From the NCBI GenBank assembly GCA_024698485.1, contig JAILRC010000054.1:1-60764 (forward strand): DNA of 60,764 bases, read 5' to 3'. The position numbers and the translations under genes are program-made. Position 1 is the stretch's first letter; each line of letters begins with the position of its first letter. Source of the stretch: Lachnospiraceae bacterium (GTDB lineage: Bacteria > Bacillota > Clostridia > Lachnospirales > Lachnospiraceae). Below are positions 52,926-60,764 of the stretch, piece by piece. A model generated the notes under the pieces. The model made no database searches, had not been told where the DNA came from, and was given only the letters and a program-made list of their open reading frames with translations.

Positions 52926-55900
52926 TTTTTTCCTTCCAAAAATTCTTCTGCCCATCTTATGGCATCTTGATAATACTTATTATTTTCACCAATACTGTTT
53001 ATTTTATTTAATTCATTCGGACCGTTTTCAATATAGTACTGTTCAACAGCTCTTGCTTGATTTCTCGTCAGATTAGCAAACTGCTCATCTAATTGCTGAA
53101 ATCCCTTTCCATTTGCGTTGTGTTGTGATAATCTTGCATCTAATGTCTGCTTTGTAATTCCGGTATATTTCGGTTCTCCATCAATAATACCAAAGTAAAC
53201 CTTGTTATCTGCATTTCCTTTATTCAGCCAATCATCAAATCCTGGCGTTACAGGTGCTTTTCCCACATCATCTGCCGTATCAGCAAACTTATCGTAGGTT
53301 TTTGTAGTCACCTTTAATGCATCGTCAGCCTGACTTGCCAACTTGCTCCCAATCTTGTCTCCTGCGAAAGAACCAATAGCATTTCCTACGCCCGAGCCAA
53401 TCAGAAAGGCCTCTTCACTCTTTTCGCCTGTTATGAGTTCATAGCCTTTTTCTCCTATGTAGCCTCCGACGAGTCCTCCTGCTCCCGATCCGATAAGAGC
53501 GTATCCCTCCGGTGCGCCAACACCCGTGAGAATTGCTGCAGCACCAACTCCTATCTGAGCTAGATCGCCAACTATGGCTTTGGTTTTTTCATCTGCTCCC
53601 AGCTGTTCTGCTATTTCCACGGCTGTATCGACAATGATCTCACTTGTGATATCGATTGCTACAGACACGAGTAAGGCTGTTCCGACACCTGCTCCCGCTC
53701 CGGTGGCGATCATTGCTACACCTGCTACAGTCTTTGCTCCTCGTATTCCCCATTTTATAACGTTGGATAGGCTCCATCCGCTGTCTTTCTTACAATACCC
53801 GCTGGGATCTACATACCTTAACGGGTTATTGCTCACGTAGGAATAAAGGTTTCTTCCGTCGCCAAGATACGGATCTTCTTCAAGGAAGCGTCCGATGGAA
53901 GGTGCGTAGGTTCTTGCTCTTAAATAATAAGTGTCGGTAACGGCATCGTGCTGTTCTCCCGCATAAAGGAGATCATTGGTAAAGTCTTCCGTATAAGCAC
54001 AGTCATAGATAAGATTTCCGAAAGCATCGTAGATATACTCTGCAACGACTTCTCCAACAGCACCGATGAGCTTCTTTACATCTCCGTGGGAGCTGGTAAT
54101 TACTGTTTCATTACCGATCTTTTCAAGGCCGTTACCATAGACAATGCTTCTTTGACTCGTGGTCTCTGCTTCGCCTTTGACGTTTAACAGGGTTGTAAGA
54201 TTAGTACTTTCGATGACCTTTCCCGAAAGAACTGTGTAGTTTTCCTTCCGTTCACTGAAATCATCCCATACACTCCTTACCTTTCGCAGGTTCTCAGCGC
54301 CGTAGAGGTTTTCCTGTACTCTTTCTCCGTCCTTCGTAACAAGTGTCATGAGTCCGGAAAGCGAATATCTGTAGATGTAGTCCGAACCTGCGCTTACAGA
54401 ACTTCGCTTTACGACTTTCTCTTCTTCTCTCTTTGCCTGTTCGACGCATTTTTCTACAACATTACCATTGGCATCGTAGTAATAGAAGGTGTCTTCCCAC
54501 GCAGTTTCTTCGGTCAGAAGCCTGTTAAGGATGTCATAGGTGTAGGATGTACGTCCGTTCTTGCTGTCTTCCTTAGATGTCCTGTTTCCAAGAGCATCAT
54601 AGGTATAAGAGATCTCAAGGCCGTCCGAAGGATCATCTGCAAAGGAATAGGTTTCTCTGATCAGACGGTTAAGTGCATCATAATCATAACCCGCATATGT
54701 CCCATCTGTATTCTGTCCAATGAGATTGCCCGCAGGATCGAAGATGTTGTCTTCAAAATAAAAGACTGTTCCGTCGCTTTCTGTTCTTAAGGATATGATA
54801 TTCTTCAGAGCATCATAAGAGTAGGATGAAGTTACCTCCTTTCTGTCCCTTCCCGCGATACTCTTTGTCTTTAAGGTTCCGTCAGCAAAGTAGGTCATGG
54901 ATATGCTGTCGGATGCGATGTTATCCGTAACACTTACCAGGTTTCCTATAACATCATAGGCATAAGATACATCATATGTCCTGCCTAAAGCGCTTGTGTT
55001 CTGTATGCGGGTAACATTTCCGATGGCATCATAAGACAGTGAGATATCAGAGTCGTTAAGTCCGCTCTCTGTTTTTCCTATCATACGTCCCAGCACATCA
55101 TAGGAGTATTGTACCACATCTGTTACAGCTTCGTAACCCGCTGTCACAACTTCCTTTTCGACAGAGGCTACGCGGTTCAAAGCATCATAGGTATAAGAAT
55201 AAGTCTCCCGATCTCCTACGGCCCTCTTGTTCTGTGAAGGAGAATTGTACTCCTTCCTCGTGAGATTACCGAATGAGTCATACTCTGTGCTTAACACTAC
55301 TCCGTTACGATCCGTACGAGTAACAACCCTGCCTTCTTTATCTCTTGTGTAAGTCAAGACATTGTCATCCGGATATGTGATCTTAAGTAACATTCCTGCG
55401 TCATCATATGAGAATGCAGTCTGTGCGCCGTTTGCGTCGGCTATGGTCAGTATCAGGCCATTTTTATCATATGTATACTCCGTTACGTTTCCAAGAGCAT
55501 CTGTAACTTTTGTCACGTTGCCCCAGAAGTCGTTCTCATAAAGTGTACGGTTGCCCAGGGGATCCGTATACTCAATGAGATGTCCCAGAACATCGTATTT
55601 ATATTCTTCAGTACTTACGCTTCCGGTGCCTTTTTTCTTCGCTTTCTTTGTAACAGACCCGCTTGTATTATTATCATAGACACTGACAGATAAGACATTT
55701 CCTGCCCTGTCATAAGTGTAACCCGTGGTCACTCCCACTGCATCCTTCTTAGAGACAAGTTTTCCGGCAGGATCGTAAGAATAGGTCATACACTCATCGT
55801 CTTTTGCATTCACGGTCTTTACAAGGCAATCACGGTTATCATAAATGTAAGTCGTGGTATTGCCGAGGGCATCAGTTACTGAAGTATTGTTTCCGTTTTT

Positions 55901-58900
55901 ATCATAGGTGAAGGATGCAACATTTGACAGAGCATCGGTTACTGTCTTTAACCTGTTATTCTCATCATATGTATAGGTCGTAACATTTCCGAGGGGATCG
56001 GTGATCTTTGTAACATTCTTATAAGCATCATACTCATAAAATGTTTCCCTGCTGCCCTTGCCCGGGGTAACGATTTCTGTCTTTTGAAGCAGGTTGTCAC
56101 ACACATCGTATTTATAACCTGTCTTTTCTCCCTCGGGAAGAGTAATGCTCACTTTCTTCCCATTACCGTCATATGTATAAGATGTCAGGCCTCCATAAGG
56201 ATTTGTCACGGATATCATCCTGTCAGCCTCATCATACGAGAATTCAGTGACAGTTCCGTTTACATCCTCGGTTGTTCTGTTTCCCCTACTGTTGTATCCA
56301 TAGCGGATAAAACTACCGTCAGAAGCCTCTACTTCTGTCAGACGTCCTGTCTTGTCATAGACATAGTTTACTACAAACCACTCACCACCATCCGCATCTT
56401 TCACAACAGGCTCAAGGCAGTTCATTTCCGCAGTTTTCCTGCCGAGAGCATCAAAGCTGTAACGGACCAGTCTGTAATAAACCTTTCCGTTTTCCTCTTT
56501 AACAGGGACTCTTACTTCAGTCCTGTTACCCGAAAGATCATATTTAAAGAGCGTACCTGTTCTTTCCTCGTCGCTGCTTCCTGAAGCCCAATCCTCGGAA
56601 TTCATGTACTTTACTACGTTACCGCTCCTATCATACTCATAGGCAGCGATAACGTTCTTATCATCGTCTGTAACCCGGATAAGTCTGTCTGCAGGATCGT
56701 AAGCGTAAGAAGTCTCATTACCGTTTGGATCAACAGAACGGGTCAGGTTACCTTTGGCATCATAGAAAAGATGTGTACTTCCGCCGTCAGGTGCACCCAC
56801 CTTTATGAGATTTCCAACCATATCGTAGGAATAGGTGTAACCCTTATCATCCGAAAAGCTCATGTTTTCTTTTTGGGTAACGGTTGCTTTTGTTATGTTA
56901 TTATTAATGTCATAGGTAAGTCCGGTCTTATTTCCCAGAGGATCTTTTGCCCCCGTGAGTCGTCCCATACCGTCATACTCGTAGGTATAGCCCGGGATAT
57001 CCTTTACATCGGAAAGTGAAAGTCCATCAGTTTTCTTAAGATTTTTAGCCTGTTCGGGACGGATCACTTTTACCACTCTGCCTGCTGCATCATAGATAAA
57101 GAGTTCCGTGTTACCGAGAGGGTCCGTAACAGAAGTTACATTTCCCTGTCTGTCATAACTTATCGTAGTGCGTGCTTTTCCTTCTCCGGTACTTATAAGT
57201 CTGGAGAGAGAGTCATACTCATTGGTAACTGTATTTCCAAGAGCATCGGTCACGCTTTTTGCTGAATTGGCGCTTTCCGAAGAATAGGTGTAAGCAGTCT
57301 TATTTCCGAGAGCGTCGATAATACCTGTCACTCTTCCCTTATCATCATAAGTATACTTTGTAACGGAAAAACTCCGTTCATCTACCTGCTCATGCTTTTC
57401 AACAATGTTCCCCTTTGCATCGTAAACAAACCTTGTTTCCGCGCCCCTGGAATCAGTGGTGCTAAGAACGTCCCCCGACGCAGAGTAGGTAAAACTTGCA
57501 GTCGAGCCAAGGCTGTTAGTGACCTTTGTAAGATTTCCCCTTACATCATACTCATATGAACTTGTATAACCGTTCCTGTCTCTGGCTCCGATCCTGTTTC
57601 CGTTCTCATCATAAGAGTATTCGGCAAAGGATCCGTCAGCATAATTGATCCTGGTTATATACAGATTATCATCATACTGATATCTTGTTACCGCTCCGCT
57701 CTCAACAAGGATAAATGAATTCTCCCTCTCTTCATCGTTATACTTGAACCTGGTCTCTTTTCCTTCCGAGTCGATCTGATAGATTACTCTTCCGTTACAG
57801 TCATATGTATTCGTGATACCGGTTTTTCCGTTTGCGTCGATAACGGATTCAAGGCCGTATTCGTTGTATGTGTATGTCTGTTTCGGAACACAGTCACCTG
57901 ACACTTCCGTAAGGTTTCCGTCAGTATACTTATAGGTAACATATCTTCCTGTATGATCGGTAGCTTTAACTATCTTTCCCGATGATATCTGAAAAGTGAT
58001 GGATCTTCCGTCGGATGAGGTGACATTCTGAAGGGTATCTCCACTGTAAACAAGACTTAGGTCATTACCGTTCTTATCAATGATCTTTTTGAGTTTTCCG
58101 GCCTCGTATACGTAGCTTATCCTTGCATTTGTCACAAGTACAAAACTTCCGTCTGTGGCCTTATAAAGGATATCATTACATTTATCCGGAGAAACATAGA
58201 CAAACGCAGGCTGTTTTACCGCATAAAAGTCATCGTAATCTGCCGCCTTTCCGTCTACCGTTTTCCTGAACCTCATACTGCGACCGTCAGCATATTTGAC
58301 GATGACAGTGTCTTCATTTTCACTTACATTTTTAACGGTAAGCGATGTTTCAAGGTTCATGTGCCAGCCACGTCCAAGAAGACCGTTTTCCGCATCCATA
58401 GAGTTATAGCTTCTTGAAAGTGTTAACCTGACATCTCCGACGTTGTTAAGGATCATGTCGTCACACTCATCATAGAAGTTTCCCGTGATAACGTTCACAG
58501 GTTCTCCTACCATCTCCTGATTGGTAGCTTTGCTTCCCTTACTGGAATCCTGATTGGTCTTATTGGACGATGCTTTTTTCTTTTCAAAGACAGCAGTAAG
58601 AGAAACGTTGGAAAGGTTAAGAGTTCCTGACACGGAACGATTACTAACGTTTCTTCCCGCGTATTCCCATCTCACAAAGTCATATCCCGAATTGGCTTCT
58701 GCAGTCAAAGTGAAATTTTGCCCTGCATTGTATGTGCCTTGTGAAGTTCCGGATATTCTTCCCGCTCCCAATGGCGAAACGCTGTAGGATAAAGAACGCA
58801 CAGGGTAATAACTATAACCGCACCCTGTACACTGATAACAATAGATGCCGCTTGAATCGGGAACGAGAGAGAAGCTGCATTCTACCGTTTCCTCGCACTC

Positions 58901-60361
58901 AACGGATGTATGACATTCCTTACACGTTTTTGTAAAGGTATATGAATGTTTCGAGTTCTGTCCGTATGTACCGGAAACATGCTCGTCTTCACTGTAATTG
59001 CTTCTTGTCCATCTCGGATGCTTGCAGGGCTCAGGTTCAGGTTCCGGTGTAGGCGTGTTGTTTGGCTTTGGAGTTGGTGTGGGAGTCGGTGTTGCAGGAG
59101 GAAAGCATAACTTACATCCTTCAATCTTCGCATGATCCGATGCAAGAAGTCTTACCTGTCCACATTTACAGACCCTGTACACCTCATGCCCAATACTTGT
59201 ATGAGGACCGACCACCTCATGCATTTCCTTGGCACTGTGGTAACATCTCATCTGTTCCACGATATCCCAATCGATCTCATCCTCTGCTTCTTGAATCTCC
59301 GAAAAAGTTCTGTCTGCATAGGAAAGCCTTGTGTATATGGGATTCCTTGAATAGATAACGGATGAGTAAACATCCAGCACGGAATACTCTCTGTTGTTTG
59401 CTTTACCGGTGTTTATGTAAAGAGCTTTTACCTGTTCAAAGCTCAGGTGTTCATCATAGTTTAAAAGGATACCAGCACAGGCAGCAGCAAATGCTGCTGC
59501 ACCTGAAGTTCCGTTTATTCCGTACACTTCTCCCGGAGCATAAACATCCGCATAGATCTTCTTCCCGTTAACATCTTTATATGAAAACGTAACAGAAGAA
59601 TCCCTGTTCAAGCATCCCACTGCGATGGTTTCATTATAAGCCGCAGGATAAAGGATGTGATCTGTGTTTCCTGCTGCGGAAAAGAGCAGGATATCATTGT
59701 AATAAGCATTAAGGATCTCTTCTCTAAGGATGTTTGAATAGCCTTCTCCTCCAAGGCTCATGACGATGATGTCTGCCTTGTTTCTGACTGCCCACTTTAA
59801 TCCTGCTATAAGAGTACTGTAGTAACCTTTTCCGTTCTTATCAAGGATCGCAGCTGAGAAAATCTCTGCATCCGGAAGGGTCTTCTTTACGATATTTGCA
59901 ACATATGTTCCATGGAGGATATCACTTGAAACACTGTCTTTATCCGAAACAAAGGAAACACTGTCAGTGACTTCCACGTATTCCGTGTTCACTGCAGTAT
60001 CCAGAACAGCGATCCTTAAGCCCTGCCCCTTCATGATCTCAGTGTTTAGTTCATTCACTCTGACAAGGTCGTAAGCCCAGGAATTATTCTCCCAAGTCCC
60101 GCCAAGAAGATCGGAGAGTTTGTAATCACCCAGAGCATATATCTCAAGGTCTCGTTCCACTTCAGTAACATCACGGTCTTTTCTCAACCTGTCTATATCG
60201 TTTTTAGAAACCTTTACGACAAAGACACCGTCAGATACCTGTTTCTCTTTGGAAGTTGACAAAGACAGGAGGTTATCCTGATCTTTAGAGAGATCACCTT
60301 TAGGGTTTGGTCCGGTTTGAGACTTTGTGCCAACCTCTTTATTAAATCCACCTTTCGACAC
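52922..60361 (-). CDS. Polymorphic toxin: subtilase - RHS/YD shell - GIY-YIG nuclease, main frame
   Basis: This frame encodes 2479 residues and is the continuation of the signal-peptide frame upstream, which ends in TAG in the same phase. Positions below count from the GTG at 60361. A propeptide-like part (about 45-90) precedes a subtilisin-fold protease (about 110-320) with a full triad: Asp121 in AVLDTA, His150 in HGTYVA, Ser286 in GTSGAA, and oxyanion Asn232. Then come a Cys-rich zinc-type region (372-418), a TPTP/EPEP linker, a second Cys-rich module (446-520), an InlB-like beta repeat (about 523-593) and a DUF6531 start (EPVNVITGNF, about 620). YD/RHS repeats fill about 700-2110, ending in the RHS core (YLRARTYAPSIGRF to RYVDPSGY, about 2150-2195). 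A glycine-zipper linker and the nuclease tip follow. RHS shells encase and deliver toxins; the protease may release shell or tip. The GTG has almost no binding site, so the true start is likely at 60712. Confidence 0.9.
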   Translation of the reverse strand: MSKGGFNKEVGTKSQTGPNPKGDLSKDQDNLLSLSTSKEKQVSDGVFVVKVSKNDIDRLRKDRDVTEVERDLEIYALGDYKLSDLLGGTWENNSWAYDLVRVNELNTEIMKGQGLRIAVLDTAVNTEYVEVTDSVSFVSDKDSVSSDILHGTYVANIVKKTLPDAEIFSAAILDKNGKGYYSTLIAGLKWAVRNKADIIVMSLGGEGYSNILREEILNAYYNDILLFSAAGNTDHILYPAAYNETIAVGCLNRDSSVTFSYKDVNGKKIYADVYAPGEVYGINGTSGAAAFAAACAGILLNYDEHLSFEQVKALYINTGKANNREYSVLDVYSSVIYSRNPIYTRLSYADRTFSEIQEAEDEIDWDIVEQMRCYHSAKEMHEVVGPHTSIGHEVYRVCKCGQVRLLASDHAKIEGCKLCFPPATPTPTPTPKPNNTPTPEPEPEPCKHPRWTRSNYSEDEHVSGTYGQNSKHSYTFTKTCKECHTSVECEETVECSFSLVPDSSGIYCYQCTGCGYSYYPVRSLSYSVSPLGAGRISGTSQGTYNAGQNFTLTAEANSGYDFVRWEYAGRNVSNRSVSGTLNLSNVSLTAVFEKKKASSNKTNQDSSKGSKATNQEMVGEPVNVITGNFYDECDDMILNNVGDVRLTLSRSYNSMDAENGLLGRGWHMNLETSLTVKNVSENEDTVIVKYADGRSMRFRKTVDGKAADYDDFYAVKQPAFVYVSPDKCNDILYKATDGSFVLVTNARISYVYEAGKLKKIIDKNGNDLSLVYSGDTLQNVTSSDGRSITFQISSGKIVKATDHTGRYVTYKYTDGNLTEVSGDCVPKQTYTYNEYGLESVIDANGKTGITNTYDCNGRVIYQIDSEGKETRFKYNDEERENSFILVESGAVTRYQYDDNLYITRINYADGSFAEYSYDENGNRIGARDRNGYTSSYEYDVRGNLTKVTNSLGSTASFTYSASGDVLSTTDSRGAETRFVYDAKGNIVEKHEQVDERSFSVTKYTYDDKGRVTGIIDALGNKTAYTYSSESANSAKSVTDALGNTVTNEYDSLSRLISTGEGKARTTISYDRQGNVTSVTDPLGNTELFIYDAAGRVVKVIRPEQAKNLKKTDGLSLSDVKDIPGYTYEYDGMGRLTGAKDPLGNKTGLTYDINNNITKATVTQKENMSFSDDKGYTYSYDMVGNLIKVGAPDGGSTHLFYDAKGNLTRSVDPNGNETSYAYDPADRLIRVTDDDKNVIAAYEYDRSGNVVKYMNSEDWASGSSDEERTGTLFKYDLSGNRTEVRVPVKEENGKVYYRLVRYSFDALGRKTAEMNCLEPVVKDADGGEWFVVNYVYDKTGRLTEVEASDGSFIRYGYNSRGNRTTEDVNGTVTEFSYDEADRMISVTNPYGGLTSYTYDGNGKKVSITLPEGEKTGYKYDVCDNLLQKTEIVTPGKGSRETFYEYDAYKNVTKITDPLGNVTTYTYDENNRLKTVTDALSNVASFTYDKNGNNTSVTDALGNTTTYIYDNRDCLVKTVNAKDDECMTYSYDPAGKLVSKKDAVGVTTGYTYDRAGNVLSVSVYDNNTSGSVTKKAKKKGTGSVSTEEYKYDVLGHLIEYTDPLGNRTLYENDFWGNVTKVTDALGNVTEYTYDKNGLILTIADANGAQTAFSYDDAGMLLKITYPDDNVLTYTRDKEGRVVTRTDRNGVVLSTEYDSFGNLTRKEYNSPSQNKRAVGDRETYSYTYDALNRVASVEKEVVTAGYEAVTDVVQYSYDVLGRMIGKTESGLNDSDISLSYDAIGNVTRIQNTSALGRTYDVSYAYDVIGNLVSVTDNIASDSISMTYFADGTLKTKSIAGRDRKEVTSSYSYDALKNIISLRTESDGTVFYFEDNIFDPAGNLIGQNTDGTYAGYDYDALNRLIRETYSFADDPSDGLEISYTYDALGNRTSKEDSKNGRTSYTYDILNRLLTEETAWEDTFYYYDANGNVVEKCVEQAKREEEKVVKRSSVSAGSDYIYRYSLSGLMTLVTKDGERVQENLYGAENLRKVRSVWDDFSERKENYTVLSGKVIESTNLTTLLNVKGEAETTSQRSIVYGNGLEKIGNETVITSSHGDVKKLIGAVGEVVAEYIYDAFGNLIYDCAYTEDFTNDLLYAGEQHDAVTDTYYLRARTYAPSIGRFLEEDPYLGDGRNLYSYVSNNPLRYVDPSGYCKKDSGWSLSNVIKWGIRGAKTVAGVAMIATGAGAGVGTALLVSVAIDITSEIIVDTAVEIAEQLGADEKTKAIVGDLAQIGVGAAAILTGVGAPEGYALIGSGAGGLVGGYIGEKGYELITGEKSEEAFLIGSGVGNAIGSFAGDKIGSKLASQADDALKVTTKTYDKFADTADDVGKAPVTPGFDDWLNKGNADNKVYFGIIDGEPKYTGITKQTLDARLSQHNANGKGFQQLDEQFANLTRNQARAVEQYYIENGPNELNKINSIGENNKYYQDAIRWAEEFLEGKK
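52925..53245 (-). other. GIY-YIG nuclease tip of the RHS toxin
   Basis: The last 100 or so residues after the junction PVTPGFDDW form a compact GIY-YIG-like nuclease: Tyr in VYFGIIDG, Tyr in KYTGITKQ, Arg in LDARLSQHN, Glu in RAVEQYY and Asn in ELNKINS match the expected active-site order. The DNA is clearly more AT-rich than the RHS shell. The preceding 150 residues are a glycine-zipper hydrophobic linker (GSGAGGLVGGYIGE and GSGVGNAIGSFAG) suited to membrane passage. Such C-terminal tips are exchanged together with their immunity gene in polymorphic toxins. Confidence 0.78.
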
Positions 60362-60364
60362 TTC

Positions 60365-60712
60365 CTAGGAGATTGTTCCAAAGCTCTTTGTCTGCATCGG
60401 ATCAAAAAGGGACACATCCGTTCCGATCTCAAAGATCTCTTCGGACGTGTCCGGTTTACTGTCTTCATCATAATAATCAAAGGGCTCGTAATCATCGGAT
60501 CCCGAACTCCTCTTCACAAGCACTCTGTCACCACTCTTGACAGAATTGTCCGCGGCGGACGAGTACATAAAAGAAAAGCTTTCGGCTGCGTTTACCGTGT
60601 TTAACGGAACAACCGAAAGCATTAAAGCAACGACCATAACAGTCGCAAGGATCCTATTGAAAACATCCTTCACAGCCCTGTTAGAAATCTTGCCTGCACG
60701 ATTAGTAAGCAT
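60365..60712 (-). CDS. Signal-peptide fragment of the subtilase-RHS toxin, ends at in-frame TAG
   Basis: This 115-residue frame starts with ATG at 60712, nine bases after AAGGGGG. It has a long basic n-region, a hydrophobic core (about 20-36, ILATVMVVALMLSVVP) and a probable signal peptidase site after VNA (AESF), so the product is exported. Residues 45-115 are acidic and linker-like. Its TAG (60365-60367) is followed in the same frame by GAA and the GTG of the big frame, so the 115 residues plus 2480 more form one 2596-residue toxin if the stop is read or is an error. As an isolated peptide it would be a secreted fragment without known function. A CAG-to-TAG change is the simplest origin. 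Confidence 0.8.
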   Translation of the reverse strand: MLTNRAGKISNRAVKDVFNRILATVMVVALMLSVVPLNTVNAAESFSFMYSSAADNSVKSGDRVLVKRSSGSDDYEPFDYYDEDSKPDTSEEIFEIGTDVSLFDPMQTKSFGTIS

Positions 60713-60764
60713 AATGTATTTCCCCCTTGAGTAAAAAGTAAGTAGTATGTTTTCAGATGTAATC

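Noticed and set aside
60359-60361. GTG at 60361 as the real start of the toxin
   Set aside because: It has no convincing binding site, directly follows an in-frame stop of a signal-peptide frame, and would give an exported-type protein without a signal. I keep the coordinates but treat the locus as one interrupted gene.

Overview
The window reads as chromosomal DNA from a strictly anaerobic Gram-positive Clostridia, most likely a Lachnospiraceae (Butyrivibrio-like) bacterium. The evidence is an electron-bifurcating NfnAB transhydrogenase, CIRCE/HrcA heat-shock control, a tyrosine T-box, CheV, a 1415-residue acyl-CoA dehydratase activase fusion, AGGAGG-type ribosome binding sites, sigma-A promoters, and TPTPT linkers in exported proteins. 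Species-level placement is inference. All but two protein genes lie on the minus strand, so the text below runs from high to low coordinates within operons.

Layout by increasing coordinate. 1-2.5 kb: galactokinase and the start of GalT. 2.5-6.5 kb: an asymmetric ABC exporter pair and a 30-codon membrane-peptide gene with its own promoter, palindrome, leader hairpin and terminator. 6.5-11.6 kb: a small zinc-ribbon/HTH protein and an rsmE-cysteine desulfurase-HAD-pepF operon. 11.6-16.6 kb: hrcA-grpE-dnaK-dnaJ behind two CIRCE operators, with dnaJ broken by an in-frame TAA. 16.6-19 kb: nfnAB. 19-30.4 kb: yerC, pcrA, a small membrane protein, and an activase-folC-htrA-DUF2974 operon. 30.4-32.5 kb: hisH-hisF-ung. 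32.5-40 kb: cheV with a large acidic membrane protein, a lipoprotein, and a two-component system. 40-45.7 kb: traX-like gene, T-box tyrS, serS, a CotH lipoprotein, and tRNA-Thr and tRNA-Pro. 45.7-51.7 kb: HAD, CIRCE-controlled htpG, manA, a DJ-1/PfpI protein and a second M3 peptidase.

51.7-60.7 kb is the accessory and most unusual part. A giant exported polymorphic toxin runs from a signal peptide through a complete subtilisin-type protease domain, Cys-rich and TP-rich linkers, an InlB-like repeat, a long RHS/YD shell and a glycine-zipper linker to a GIY-YIG nuclease tip. An Imm26-like immunity gene overlaps its stop codon by ATGA. The tip and immunity gene are visibly more AT-rich than the shell. 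The reading frame is cut by an in-frame TAG between the signal peptide and the protease. Downstream of the immunity gene lies about 450 bp of non-coding DNA built as a large imperfect inverted repeat, followed by a perfect 14-bp GC-rich hairpin.

Two nonsense codons, in dnaJ (TAA) and in the toxin (TAG), sit in otherwise intact frames. They could be real mutations, recoding or reinitiation signals, or consensus errors, and reads across them would decide.
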